From contig NZ_BCNV01000001.1 in assembly GCF_001570725.1 (NCBI RefSeq), forward strand, positions 2,666,001-2,730,000: a stretch of 64,000 bases of DNA, read 5' to 3'. This DNA comes from Paenibacillus amylolyticus (GTDB lineage Bacteria; Bacillota; Bacilli; Paenibacillales; Paenibacillaceae). The translations under genes and the position numbers were made by a program. Shown here piece by piece: positions 9,762 through 19,444 of the stretch. The first letter of the stretch is position 1. Each line of letters opens with the position of its first letter. The notes beneath the pieces are model-generated. The model was not told the origin of the DNA, did not search any database, and was given only the letters and a program-made list of their open reading frames with translations.

Positions 9762-11312
9762 CTAGTTTTTCTCAGACCATTCTTCGACATTCCATGTTTT
9801 CGTGACCCAACCCTCGTAAAAATCAGGTTCATGAGATACCAGCAACACCGTTCCCTTGAATTCTTGCAAGGCACGCTGCAACTCCGCTTTGGCTGTGACA
9901 TCCAGATGGTTTGTCGGCTCATCGAATAGAATCCAGTTACTTTCACGCATCAAGAGTTTACATAAACGAACCTTGGCTTGCTCTCCACCACTCAGCATGT
10001 TAAGCGGACGGGTAATATGCTCATTTTTCAACCCACAGCGAGCGAGATGCCCCCGGACTTCGTTCTGGGTCAAATGTGAAAACTCATTCCAGACATCTTC
10101 AATCGGTGTGATATTTCCAGCACGAACTTCCTGTTCAAAATATGCCGTTTCGAGATAATCTCCCAAGAAAGTCTTTCCACTGAGTGGAGATATTTTTCCC
10201 AGAATGGTTTTCAGCAGTGTCGATTTACCCACACCATTACAACCTACAATGGCAATTTTCTCACCACGTTCAATTGTCATTGTCATCTTAGGCAGCAAAG
10301 GATACGTATATCCAATTTCAAAATCAATGCCCTCAAAGACCGTTTTGCTACTCGCGCGGGCATCCTTGAATTTGAACGTTGGTTTAGCCGCTTCATCTGG
10401 ACGATCAATACGTTCAATCTTGTCCAATTGCTTCTCCCGGCTCTTCGCTCGACCTGAAGTTGAAGCACGTGCCTTGTTACGCTGAATGAAATCTTCCTGC
10501 TTCTTGATATACTCTTGCTGCTTCTCGTATGCATCAATATGCTGGGCTTTATTCATATCAGCCATCTCGAGGAACTTGTTATAGTTCGCTGCATATCGCG
10601 TTAATTTGGCAAATTCCAAATGATAAATAACATTTACGACTTCATTCATGAATTCCGTGTCATGGGAAATTAGAAGAAACGCGTGTGGGTAATCTTTCAG
10701 GTAACGTGACAGCCATTCAATGTGCTCTACATCCAGATAGTTGGTAGGCTCATCCAGCAAAAGGGCTGTAGGTTTCTCAAGTAGAAGCTTGGCAAGAAGC
10801 ACCTTGGTGCGTTGTCCACCACTTAGAGCTGCGACATCCCGATCAAGACCAATCGCAGACAAACCAAGACCATTGGCCATCTCTTCCACTTTTACGTCAA
10901 TCAGATAAAAATCGCCCTGCTCCAGTTGTTCCTGAATATCGCCCATCTCTTCCAGCAACTGCTCCAGCTTATCTGGATCTGCATCTGCCATCTGGTCCGT
11001 AATATTCATCATTTCTTTTTCCAATTCAAGCAACGGAAGGAATGCGTCCTTAAGTACGTCACGAATGGTTTTGCCTGGCGTAAGCTTCGTGTGCTGATCC
11101 AGATATCCATAACGGACCTTAGGTGTCCATTCCACTTTTCCACTGTCTTTAAGCAATTTACCGGTAAGGATGTTCATTAGTGTGGATTTACCTACACCAT
11201 TGGCACCAACAAGTCCTACTCGCTCTCCGGCAAGTAAGCGAAACGATACATTTTTAAATAAAGTGCGATCTCCAAAATTGTGACTCACGTTCTCTACTGA
11301 CAATAAACTCAT
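9762..11312 (-). CDS. ABC-F family ATPase
   Basis: A 516-residue soluble protein with two ATP-binding cassettes and no membrane domain. Walker A motifs are GANGVGKST (N-terminal) and GCNGVGKST (C-terminal); signature motifs are ALSGGQRTKVLLAKLLL and MLSGGEQAKVRLCKLLM; both Walker B regions read DEPTN-x-LD. The linker between the cassettes is charged and helical (NKARASTSGRAKSREKQLDK). ABC-F proteins act on the ribosome, in translation control or antibiotic protection. Length and the lack of a long C-terminal coiled coil suggest a YkpA/YbiT-like housekeeping member rather than a resistance factor. ATG after ATAGGAG. Confidence 0.92.
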   Translation of the reverse strand: MSLLSVENVSHNFGDRTLFKNVSFRLLAGERVGLVGANGVGKSTLMNILTGKLLKDSGKVEWTPKVRYGYLDQHTKLTPGKTIRDVLKDAFLPLLELEKEMMNITDQMADADPDKLEQLLEEMGDIQEQLEQGDFYLIDVKVEEMANGLGLSAIGLDRDVAALSGGQRTKVLLAKLLLEKPTALLLDEPTNYLDVEHIEWLSRYLKDYPHAFLLISHDTEFMNEVVNVIYHLEFAKLTRYAANYNKFLEMADMNKAQHIDAYEKQQEYIKKQEDFIQRNKARASTSGRAKSREKQLDKIERIDRPDEAAKPTFKFKDARASSKTVFEGIDFEIGYTYPLLPKMTMTIERGEKIAIVGCNGVGKSTLLKTILGKISPLSGKTFLGDYLETAYFEQEVRAGNITPIEDVWNEFSHLTQNEVRGHLARCGLKNEHITRPLNMLSGGEQAKVRLCKLLMRESNWILFDEPTNHLDVTAKAELQRALQEFKGTVLLVSHEPDFYEGWVTKTWNVEEWSEKN

Positions 11313-11450
11313 AAGATGAGGTTGCTCCTATCTATTAGACATTACTTTTGTAATTGTTCCGAAACCCTATTCTAGCACAGGTTCTGTCTTTTCTGAAAGT
11401 AATGTAAACAGTTCAGGAACCTCTTCCATAATTTTGTTGTACAAGCTCCC

Positions 11451-12434
11451 CTAACGATTAGAGCAGTTATATTCGAAATAGCCTTGTGCAGCTGCTTCTC
11501 TTGCGTCTGTGAACACTTCTTCGGCACGGTAACCATTACCACATGTGGAGGGATAGTAGTACTTGATACCCGTTAAAGGATCTACCCCACCTACGATGGC
11601 CGTTTTCTTCACAAGTCTGCCTCCACCAATTGCGTAGTTGTTGATCTTCTGGTCACCCACACCTATACCCTGGATAAAAGCCATAACCCCTGTATCATTA
11701 ATAGAGTTGTACCAATCTTCCTGCGTAATCAGGGGCATCGTAAATGTATAGGAAATACCGTTCTTTCTGGCAAACTCATTATGGCGGTTAATCACATCAG
11801 CCAGATTATTCTGCACAGTAGTTACAATCCGACTTCGTCTAACTTGTTCAAATACGTTGGTGTCCTGAAGCAAAGGAATCTGTGTGGTTGTAGCCAGTTC
11901 TTTTTGAAATCCCTCAATCCATTTCCCTGCGCTTGCATCGTAGGCATATACGTAGTCGTCCAATGTAAAGTTAATACTGCTCCCATTTGAATCTGAATAT
12001 GTATAAGGTCTCTTGGGGCTCCACACTTGCCTGAAAGAATCTTCACGGTTACCTGTCAACTCCGTTTCTGTGGACAACATATAATAGCCGTCATAATCCA
12101 GAATAACTACGGCAGGAATGTAATTAAACATGTTTCGAATAGCTGCGGGATCATCCTGAATCCCCATATTCAAAGCCATTGTCTGAGTAAATGTAATCAA
12201 GGCAAGCTCCTTGTCCGCTTTGACAAACTTGGTTGAATCATAACCCGCTTCATCATTTTGTTTCTCATTCTGATGCATCACTGCACCTGCATCCATAACT
12301 GCGGTTTGAAGTGCAGATCTGTATCGATGTCCAAGATAGTTAGCCTCTTCGGCATCTTGGGTATGGAGTGAGATGATCCAGAAGAGCGGGAAGAAGAGCA
12401 GCACGAATACAATGGAAAGCTCAGTAATCTTCAT
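11451..12434 (-). CDS. Tad-locus membrane-anchored protein, pseudopilin-like (last gene)
   Basis: A 327-residue protein with one N-terminal hydrophobic helix (about residues 5-25, IVFVLLFFPLFWIISLH) and a large extracytoplasmic domain with scattered Cys near the C-terminus (STCGNGY, YNCSNR). I do not recognise a domain. The layout resembles TadE/TadG-type minor pseudopilins or surface subunits of Tad systems. MKITELS at 12434 is preferred to the upstream GTG because GGAGGTATGG precedes it; it overlaps the end of the previous gene by 14 bases. Last gene of the ten-gene locus. Confidence 0.7.
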   Translation of the reverse strand: MKITELSIVFVLLFFPLFWIISLHTQDAEEANYLGHRYRSALQTAVMDAGAVMHQNEKQNDEAGYDSTKFVKADKELALITFTQTMALNMGIQDDPAAIRNMFNYIPAVVILDYDGYYMLSTETELTGNREDSFRQVWSPKRPYTYSDSNGSSINFTLDDYVYAYDASAGKWIEGFQKELATTTQIPLLQDTNVFEQVRRSRIVTTVQNNLADVINRHNEFARKNGISYTFTMPLITQEDWYNSINDTGVMAFIQGIGVGDQKINNYAIGGGRLVKKTAIVGGVDPLTGIKYYYPSTCGNGYRAEEVFTDAREAAAQGYFEYNCSNR

Positions 12435-12972
12435 TGAGAACCATACCTCCGTATGTGACAAATACAGCTGAAGCCTGAGCCGTACCACTCAACCATTCAC
12501 GAATAAGCATGGAAGGTGTACGATTTGTATTTTGGAGCGTCACGGTGAAAAAATCCCCTGTTGTCAATGTATATCTTCGACTAGGATCATCAGCCGGTAT
12601 CACACCTGAAGATGGGAATAGCCTATCTCGAATCTGAGCTGCATAATATCCATCCTGCACTACCTCATAGGTCCCGGTAAAACTGTTGTTGTCCATCGGG
12701 TCTGTATAATGAGGTATATATTTCTTATGTAAATGTTCCATCGACAACTCATACACATTGCCCGTCTGGGCCAGTTGCTCCTCAAACTCAGTTAACATTC
12801 GAGGTGAAATATATCCTTTCGTTCGGACAGCATCAACAAAACGTGTTACATTCTGAACAGCCGTCATACGTGCTATATCATCCTGCCGATCGGCTGTTTC
12901 AGCAGCCGGGTACACATAGAGTAGAAGGACTGCGAGCAATACGGCAAGCAGCTTGGATGCGGCATTAATCAA
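12421..12972 (-). CDS. Tad-locus small membrane-anchored protein
   Basis: About 183 residues with an N-terminal transmembrane helix (KLLAVLLAVLLLYVYPA) and an exported domain. No catalytic motif or known domain is visible. The start is taken as TTG at 12972, which overlaps the upstream stop as TTGA and follows AAGGAGG at 10 bases; a longer reading from 12993 would start inside the ribosome-binding site. It and its neighbours share one design, a single N-terminal helix and a short exported domain, fitting minor pilin-like subunits. Confidence 0.7.
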   Translation of the reverse strand: MINAASKLLAVLLAVLLLYVYPAAETADRQDDIARMTAVQNVTRFVDAVRTKGYISPRMLTEFEEQLAQTGNVYELSMEHLHKKYIPHYTDPMDNNSFTGTYEVVQDGYYAAQIRDRLFPSSGVIPADDPSRRYTLTTGDFFTVTLQNTNRTPSMLIREWLSGTAQASAVFVTYGGMVLNEDY

Positions 12973-13367
12973 TTCACACTGGCCTCCTTCCAAAAAACAA
13001 TCTTGAGCAGTTCTCCAGTTTCATTTCGTATAAACTCAGGTCTGTAGGTTTCATCGAGCCGGACAGGAATCGTCGCTGTTTTGCTGACAAGTGGATCGAT
13101 CACATAAGAAGTTCCGTCTACCTCTACAGGAATGCCTGTGCCTGTCATCTGTCTCACGGTATGCAACACTTCCGCACCACTATACTGATCGGGATTAGTG
13201 GTGTGCAGTGTTGTTGTCAGTCGACCTTCCATACCTGCTATTGTCTGTACTCTGTCGTTCAAAGCCGCTGATAAAATCTTAACATTCTGTTGCCCGTACA
13301 GGCAGGCTGTCACAAACAGGACAACCGCCGTACAAAACAACATAAGATACTGGGTATTCTGGGACAT
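12969..13367 (-). CDS. Tad-locus small membrane-anchored protein
   Basis: 132 residues; a hydrophobic N-terminal helix (YLMLFCTAVVLFVTACLYG) and a hydrophilic exported region of about 105 residues. Function unknown; pilin-like by context only. ATG at 13367 after CAGGAG. Coupled to the next gene by a TTGA overlap. Confidence 0.72.
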   Translation of the reverse strand: MSQNTQYLMLFCTAVVLFVTACLYGQQNVKILSAALNDRVQTIAGMEGRLTTTLHTTNPDQYSGAEVLHTVRQMTGTGIPVEVDGTSYVIDPLVSKTATIPVRLDETYRPEFIRNETGELLKIVFWKEASVN

Positions 13368-13383
13368 GTTAAACCAACTCCTG

Positions 13384-13869
13384 TCAGGATTGCTGGAAGA
13401 TCAGCCCTCTTACCACGTTGGAACGGTCTTTTACAATAATAGCTTTGAATTTACCACTTGGATTGACATATTGATTGTCTTTTTCACTCATGGTCTGGTT
13501 AATAATCCCCACTTTATCGTCAGGTGCAATAACCGAGCCGTAATCCGCATTATTGAGATCCTGTGAAATATTCAATTGGTTCCCGTACCATTGACCCGCT
13601 TTATTTTTACCTGTAATAACTTGAATACCGAACTGATCCTTGTCCGCATATTTACGCAGCGCATTCGTTACCTGTGATCCACTGATGGTTGTTCCGTCAT
13701 ATACCGTAAATGCAGCCTGGGACAATTCGGTCTGAATATCAGCAAAATTGTTCTGGGCCGTCTTAGTTGCCTCCTGAGCCGAAATAAATAACAGAACTAC
13801 AATTGTGATCAGAGCGATCGTCAAAAATATCCCTGCTGCCACCTTCAAAGCGCTTGATGCATTGTTCAT
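13384..13869 (-). CDS. Tad-locus pilin-like protein
   Basis: About 161 residues beginning MNNASSALKVAAGIFLTIAL: a short polar lead, a hydrophobic helix to about residue 30, then SAQEATKTAQNNFADIQTELSQ, which looks like the amphipathic continuation of a pilin helix, and a globular C-terminal part. This makes it the best major-pilin candidate of the locus, by inference. No clear G/E prepilin cleavage site is visible. ATG at 13869 follows GGGAGGAT; the upstream ATG at 13884 overlaps that site. About 60 bases separate it from the membrane-platform gene upstream. Confidence 0.72.
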   Translation of the reverse strand: MNNASSALKVAAGIFLTIALITIVVLLFISAQEATKTAQNNFADIQTELSQAAFTVYDGTTISGSQVTNALRKYADKDQFGIQVITGKNKAGQWYGNQLNISQDLNNADYGSVIAPDDKVGIINQTMSEKDNQYVNPSGKFKAIIVKDRSNVVRGLIFQQS

Positions 13870-13931
13870 GATAAATCCTCCCAAGTTATAAGTGATTAAA
13901 CTATTTCAGACTGTTACACAGATGAATTGTG

Positions 13932-15998
13932 CTACAGTTTCTGAATTTGTTCATAATAAATGTTCATCTGCAAGAAGCTCATACCGACCAATGGAATGAC
14001 CAGATACAAAAAGATAAGGGCATACATAGGTGTAAATCCGATGGTTCTACCCCATGATGCTTTTACATCAATCATTTTGCTGTATTCCTGCTTGCGTTGT
14101 TCAAAATAGAATGCCATCATGCTTTCAAGATCATCGAAGGCTTCACGTATTGAGATTTTGCCAAGGGCAAGCTGCAATTTATCCACCAGTCGCTGGAACT
14201 CGGGCAAACCCGCCTCTTCCTTTAAATGTTCAAGTGCAAGCTCTGGCCCATGTTCGAAATGCAACAAACATTTTTGCAGCGGACGCTTGAAAATGACGGC
14301 AAATCGATTAAGCCACTCCAATATCTCCTCCACAGACATCCGGTCCATCTCACGCAAAATGGAAATCACCGTCTGAAATTGATAGATTTCATGCCGCATA
14401 TCCAACCTTCGCATTTTCCGCTGAAATAACATGAGCCATACGGGCATGTAGTACCCTGCTACACCCATGACAATCGCTATAATCATTTCCCACCAGCGTA
14501 CATATTGCTTGTTATACACCTCTAGTTTTTGCATAATGCGCGCGATCGTCTCAGCCTGGGTATCATGGTCCAGCTGAACGGGAGAGAGCTGTTGTAACGC
14601 TTTGGAGATGTCTTCGTATGTAGCTCCTCGGTTCATTTCTACACTTTCCAGCACGGATTGATCCAAAGCTGTTTTTTCCTCGGCCTTCCTGAGATCCGCT
14701 TCAGCCATTGCGCCAAACATTCGGTCATCCCGGATTGGATCATGCAAGATGTGGTTACGTTCAACCTGGTGCAAGAGTAAGATACAGCCCATCGTAAGGA
14801 CCAAACAACCTGCGAATAACATCACTCGACGAATGGCAAGCCATTCATATTTCAGCTCCGAGCTGCTCTCCCTCATCAGTCGTATCGTTTGGCTGTATTG
14901 TGTACTCCCAGGTTTCGCCGCAAACAACATCGCCATTTTACGTATGAAGGTCTGCTTGTACAGAAACTGATCCAACCGTGAGTGCTTATGGCCTGACCGA
15001 TAACGGGTCTCATCGTATTGTTGGAGCCTTTGCAAAAGCAAATAGGCAAGGATGATAATGACATAGATCGATATTTTAGTAACAAAACCGATTTTGCTGC
15101 GATAAAATTCATCCATCGTTGGAAAACTGACTCTTGCCCAGCGTTCGATCGGAGCGGTGAACAATACCGGAGCGAGTGCGATGATATTAAGTCCTTTGAG
15201 CAAGTAATCCAATTTATCACGCCGCAATATCTCCAAATGAATCTCCTGAGTTAGGTTACCAAGTCCTTTAAGATAAATAGAACCTTGTTCTCTGTCCTTA
15301 TCCCCGAACTCCATGACCATATAGGAAACGCCTGCGAACCCTTTGAGAAAACGATTGGGAGCCACTTCATAATAACGCTCAAGAGCTTCATTCGGATCTG
15401 GAGAAGTTAGAGCTTCGTAGATCAGTCTTACTTGTTCCGCGGCTTCTCCTGTTCCTGCTTCAGCGGCTTCATAGAGCGCTTCCTCAACCATGCCATGCTG
15501 ATGATACCGATGCCTTACATCTGCAAAGAGATCCAGCATCTGCACCAGCAACCTTTTCTCCATACGACTGAGGCACATATCCAGCACCAGGCTGTTTAGC
15601 ACCACAGCACAGAGCACGGACAGTATTACAAAAGCGATACCCGGCTGCAGAAGAAACAGAATGACACTTATGCTTCCATATCCTCCCAAAATAATCAGAA
15701 CCACTGTCATCGTCAGTCTGCGAAGTGAAGGCTCATCCCCAACGTGGCGGAATGAAATCCGCTTCTGCACTTGTAGAATATAGGATGATAGCAGTGGGAC
15801 TTTCATTCCGAAGCGGTAGGACTGTAACAAAAGTGACCCCAGTCCCTTAAATCCCTTCCCGCCGGGAGTTAGAATAACGCCAGATTGACTTGCTGGACCA
15901 CCTCCTCTGCGACGTAACACACCCAAAACCAGAAGCGTGATCAGCAACCCTCCTGCACAAATACTTAATACGAGGAGCAGAATCCATTTAATTGTCAT
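13932..15998 (-). CDS. TadB/TadC-like type II secretion F-family membrane platform, long form
   Basis: About 688 residues, roughly twice the size of a single TadB or TadC. It has an N-terminal helix, a cluster of hydrophobic segments (about 100-150), a cytoplasmic helical stretch, a second cluster near 280-320, then 390-415, 510-530 and a C-terminal pair ending LIFLYLVIPLVGMSF. The cytoplasmic helix pattern in both halves (VRHRYHQHGMVEEALYEAAE; REMDRMSVEEILEWLNRF) resembles GspF domains, so it may be a TadB-TadC fusion. That assignment is inference. GTG at 16007 is possible; ATG at 15998 follows GGGGTG better. Overlaps the ATPase gene by 11 bases. Confidence 0.72.
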   Translation of the reverse strand: MTIKWILLLVLSICAGGLLITLLVLGVLRRRGGGPASQSGVILTPGGKGFKGLGSLLLQSYRFGMKVPLLSSYILQVQKRISFRHVGDEPSLRRLTMTVVLIILGGYGSISVILFLLQPGIAFVILSVLCAVVLNSLVLDMCLSRMEKRLLVQMLDLFADVRHRYHQHGMVEEALYEAAEAGTGEAAEQVRLIYEALTSPDPNEALERYYEVAPNRFLKGFAGVSYMVMEFGDKDREQGSIYLKGLGNLTQEIHLEILRRDKLDYLLKGLNIIALAPVLFTAPIERWARVSFPTMDEFYRSKIGFVTKISIYVIIILAYLLLQRLQQYDETRYRSGHKHSRLDQFLYKQTFIRKMAMLFAAKPGSTQYSQTIRLMRESSSELKYEWLAIRRVMLFAGCLVLTMGCILLLHQVERNHILHDPIRDDRMFGAMAEADLRKAEEKTALDQSVLESVEMNRGATYEDISKALQQLSPVQLDHDTQAETIARIMQKLEVYNKQYVRWWEMIIAIVMGVAGYYMPVWLMLFQRKMRRLDMRHEIYQFQTVISILREMDRMSVEEILEWLNRFAVIFKRPLQKCLLHFEHGPELALEHLKEEAGLPEFQRLVDKLQLALGKISIREAFDDLESMMAFYFEQRKQEYSKMIDVKASWGRTIGFTPMYALIFLYLVIPLVGMSFLQMNIYYEQIQKL

Positions 15999-17814
15999 GC
16001 TGATCACCCCAGTGTTGCTTCATAAACTGTTCAAATCTCTCAGCATCCTGTAGTGTCATCTGTTCTCGCATATCCATCATGCATCCCGAAGAGATTGGAG
16101 CTGTCGCAACGTATTCTCCATCTCTGTACTCCACAACATTACGAAATGAAAAACCTGCTCTCTCTTCCACGCTGTCACCTTGATTCGCACGAGGAAGACA
16201 CTCCGTAATACGCTCAATATATCTTCGTCCCTCAGCGTCTTTCTTCATATGAACATCGAAATTAATGACACTGACAACCTGCTCCTCAGCAATATGTTCA
16301 TGTTGGAACATGCCTGTCTTAAGTAGGGAATTACGCAGGGAGAAGACCAGGTCACGAAAGGTTTTGGCATGGTGGGTAAACAAGGTGAACAGACTGGCAA
16401 CCTGGGACATTTGAATCATCCATGCAGCTACTTCATCACTCGCAACCTCACCGAGAATATTGACGGTACCATCCGTCTTTTTCTGCAAATCAAGCCCTTG
16501 TTGACCTGAAATGTGCTCTGTCTCTCGGAAACTCAAAATATTACGTCGGCTATAGATCCGTCTTAATTGAAGTTCGAACGCCATCTCTTGCACCCGAAGG
16601 GTATACGATGCATAGATGTGTTTGACCATAGCCATAAGCAACGTTGTTTTACCAGATCCCTGTGCCCCGGTTACAGCTGTAATCCGGCTTCCTTTCATCA
16701 GGTATTGAAGCAATGTAATTGGCAGATTTGCGTTGTTACCCGTAACCAATTGTTCAAGTGAAGCATTCGGAATATCGAACTTCCGGACGAAGAACGCCCA
16801 TGATTCTGCAAAAGGAGGACGAACCACAACGACACGGGAACCGTCTTTCATCTCATTCACTTTGTATCCACTGGCTTCCGACAACTGTCCCGGATAATTG
16901 TATTTGTATATATTCTGGCATACCCGTTTCAGTTCACGGATGCTGCCGAATGACAGAAAGGACAGATGAATGGACTTACCTTTATAGAAAACCCATACAC
17001 TTTCCATCCCGCTCAGCGGTTCTTCATGTGCATCATCATCCAGTCCTTGATCCAGCAAATCATTCCATGATGCCGGTTTTCGAAATCCCATATTATGAAC
17101 AGTATCCAGCATACCGCTGACACCACCACTGACGCCGTCAATACGTTGGTCTCTTATCTCATCAACAACCGAGAACCCTTTGTAGTGTTGGTAGATACGT
17201 TGCACGATGATATCCGTCTTTTCTCTGAATCCAAGCTCTCGATATTCGCATTCAAACACATACTGAATATCCTCCTCAGAGATATAATAACTCCCTCCGT
17301 CCTCCGAACCTTCCTCGATTCTCAGCCTGCCAAGATCGTAGGTATCAATCATTCGGGAAAGAGCATCCACACCGAATTGCTGTCGGTACAAATAGAACAC
17401 GATTTCGAATCGGTCCTGAATCGTCAACAAATCTGGTTCTGCAAACAAAATAACTTCATCTACATTCGATTTGTTCAGGCCTATACTTCGGGTCAGCAGA
17501 TCTCCTATCAGGTTTTTGACATATGTTTTGTCGCTGATACTGCCTGAAACACAACCTTTCAGGGCTTTTCTCATCTCGGCACGTTGATTGATTCTTCGAC
17601 GATATTCTTCTTCGTGCAGACCCGCATCCGCGAGTTGACTATGACTAAGCTCATGAAGTGAGTTCTTCACCTTCTCAATCAACATATCAATTGTGAACGA
17701 TTCTTGTTCAGGAATACGGGCATTTTTTTCACGAAGAAACGTTCTATATTTGAACCAGAGATAGTTCAGACACAGAATCAATATTAAACTTATCCATATG
17801 GTATTCCAGAGCAT
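15988..17814 (-). CDS. TadA/CpaF-like secretion ATPase
   Basis: 608 residues. An N-terminal membrane helix (WISLILILCLNYLWF) is unusual for CpaF. The C-terminal half carries Walker A TGAQGSGKTTLLMAM (around residue 390), an Asp/Glu-box-like ILGEVASDE and a His-box-like FTLFTHHAKTFRDLVFSLRNSL, as in the hexameric ATPases that power Tad and type IV pili. Upstream are the segments KDGSRVVVVRPPFAES and RKFDIPNASLEQLV. It would drive assembly through the membrane platform encoded next. ATG at 17814, eight bases after the previous stop. Confidence 0.85.
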   Translation of the reverse strand: MLWNTIWISLILILCLNYLWFKYRTFLREKNARIPEQESFTIDMLIEKVKNSLHELSHSQLADAGLHEEEYRRRINQRAEMRKALKGCVSGSISDKTYVKNLIGDLLTRSIGLNKSNVDEVILFAEPDLLTIQDRFEIVFYLYRQQFGVDALSRMIDTYDLGRLRIEEGSEDGGSYYISEEDIQYVFECEYRELGFREKTDIIVQRIYQHYKGFSVVDEIRDQRIDGVSGGVSGMLDTVHNMGFRKPASWNDLLDQGLDDDAHEEPLSGMESVWVFYKGKSIHLSFLSFGSIRELKRVCQNIYKYNYPGQLSEASGYKVNEMKDGSRVVVVRPPFAESWAFFVRKFDIPNASLEQLVTGNNANLPITLLQYLMKGSRITAVTGAQGSGKTTLLMAMVKHIYASYTLRVQEMAFELQLRRIYSRRNILSFRETEHISGQQGLDLQKKTDGTVNILGEVASDEVAAWMIQMSQVASLFTLFTHHAKTFRDLVFSLRNSLLKTGMFQHEHIAEEQVVSVINFDVHMKKDAEGRRYIERITECLPRANQGDSVEERAGFSFRNVVEYRDGEYVATAPISSGCMMDMREQMTLQDAERFEQFMKQHWGDQHDN

Positions 17815-17821
17815 TGGAGGT

Positions 17822-18652
17822 TCAGGCTCCCCTTTCCAGCCTCTTCAGAACCGTGCGCATTCCTGCGCCGTCCATAATCAGGCGAGCGAGTTCGCTCATG
17901 CTAGCAGCAAAGCTCCCTTTACGAGTATCCTTATTCTCGCTTAAACTTTCCAACTGCAAGTACTTAGCGACATCTCGACGATTCATTGCATCCAGGTATC
18001 CGGTTGTGTACGAGATCGCAGATATCGAACCTTTGTATCTGAACCGGCGCCGAATATTGGAAAGCGTTGCGCGGGATTGCGGATCGTATTTGTTAATGAC
18101 AACATGCATATTCTGTTTGTTCATTCGTTCTGGTAAGATTTCTTCAAAGAACAACTCCAGATTTCGCATATTTTGATCGAGATTAATGACAACATAGTCC
18201 GCTTGTTGCAGCTTGAGCTGCGAATCCACACCAGCATGATCCGCATCCAGAAGAACCAGATCATAATACTCGTTAGCTACATTCAGCAGCTTTTTCACAG
18301 TCTCACCATGTTCTTGCGGAGAACGTTCCATCTCATTCATTCTTCCGGTCAGGAAATCAAGTCTTTCCTTTAGCAGTGGCTTGGTATAATCCTTGAGATT
18401 GTGCTTGTTCAGACTTCCGCTCGAATGCAGCCGTTCAACCGCATCCCAGCCACCCTCTTCGAAGGAGAATACGGAATCTGTGGAATCCGCCTCATTGGAT
18501 GGCAGAGCAGCTTCTGTGCCAGTTCCGACAAGGCCTGTATTAACAAGTAACACTCTTGTCCTATAGTGAAGTGCCATTGCATAAGCACTAATCAATGTGC
18601 TTGAGGTACAACCTGTCCCTGCAAAAGGGCTCCAAAAGGTAATGGTGCTCAT
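17822..18652 (-). CDS. CpaE/MinD-like protein with degenerate P-loop
   Basis: About 276 residues of ParA/MinD fold, beginning MSTITFWSPFAGTGCTSSTLI. The Walker A position reads FAGTGCTSST and lacks the usual Lys residues (KGGxGKT), so ATP hydrolysis is doubtful. Later segments fit the family: YDLVLLDADHAG for the Walker-B-like strand, ADYVVINLDQNMRNLELF and NKYDPQSRATLSNIRRRF. CpaE-like proteins localise the Tad apparatus. ATG at 18652 overlaps the upstream stop as ATGA; a longer frame from 18733 would begin inside the previous gene. Confidence 0.8.
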   Translation of the reverse strand: MSTITFWSPFAGTGCTSSTLISAYAMALHYRTRVLLVNTGLVGTGTEAALPSNEADSTDSVFSFEEGGWDAVERLHSSGSLNKHNLKDYTKPLLKERLDFLTGRMNEMERSPQEHGETVKKLLNVANEYYDLVLLDADHAGVDSQLKLQQADYVVINLDQNMRNLELFFEEILPERMNKQNMHVVINKYDPQSRATLSNIRRRFRYKGSISAISYTTGYLDAMNRRDVAKYLQLESLSENKDTRKGSFAASMSELARLIMDGAGMRTVLKRLERGA

Positions 18653-19362
18653 GCTCTCATCCTTTCTGCTTCTTTCATCGCACGACGGCTGCGAACACTT
18701 TCCCAACCTGTTAACTGCTCGACCACGCGACACAACGATTTTTTGTAATTTCGTGACAAAGGTCCAAGATGAACTCTGCGATGATGCTCATTCTCAAGCT
18801 TAACCGCCGCTGTTAACTCATCCCATGGAAGCACTAAGGATTCTCCTGTCCATACAAACGGGCTGCCCTCCAGATACGCCAACAAATAACGTGCTTCAAG
18901 CTTACAGTCGACCCCGTTAATGAAGAGCCGCTGAAATGACAACTCACCAGGCAATGACTGTTCTTCAAGCAACCGCTTCAACCAGCCCTTGCCACGTTCC
19001 AGATTGAACCGCTCATAATCACTCACCCAGACTCTTACATCAGCGTTCAGCCAAAGATTACGCGAAGCAAAGTGTGAGGTCTCCATGTCATATAACACAT
19101 AGTCATAGCTGTCCAACCTCTCTCCATTTACTTCAAGATGATTCTCTACAGCTGCTGAAGTTACAAAATAACAAGCGATATCAAAACCTTCAAATTCCGT
19201 AATTCGCAAAGACTGCTGACTGTCCCCTACGCCGTATCCATACTTCTGTTGTAACGTTCCATCTACAAGCAAGACCCTGTTACCTGTCGAAGCCAGTATC
19301 TTGCAGAGATACTGCATCAGATCGTTCTTCTCACATAAACCTGCAAAGATCCATGTATGCAT
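18649..19362 (-). CDS. MinD/CpaE-like protein without recognisable Walker A
   Basis: About 237 residues, MHTWIFAGLCEKNDLMQYLCKILASTG..., followed by VLLVDGTLQQKYG. The strand-loop-helix order is that of a MinD-like protein, but the loop AGLCEKNDL has no GK[ST]. YDYVLYDMETSHF and ADVRVWVSDYERFN match the Walker B and switch strands. It lies between the CpaB-like and CpaE-like genes. A GTG at 19371 is possible; ATG at 19362 gives a better distance to GGGAG. Role probably structural or positional, by inference. Confidence 0.7.
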   Translation of the reverse strand: MHTWIFAGLCEKNDLMQYLCKILASTGNRVLLVDGTLQQKYGYGVGDSQQSLRITEFEGFDIACYFVTSAAVENHLEVNGERLDSYDYVLYDMETSHFASRNLWLNADVRVWVSDYERFNLERGKGWLKRLLEEQSLPGELSFQRLFINGVDCKLEARYLLAYLEGSPFVWTGESLVLPWDELTAAVKLENEHHRRVHLGPLSRNYKKSLCRVVEQLTGWESVRSRRAMKEAERMRA

Positions 19363-19444
19363 ACATATCACGACTCCCTTCTATTTCTTTAATACTTTGT
19401 TAACTGAATTATATTAGTTTGAAAACAAAACCTCAGATTCATCT

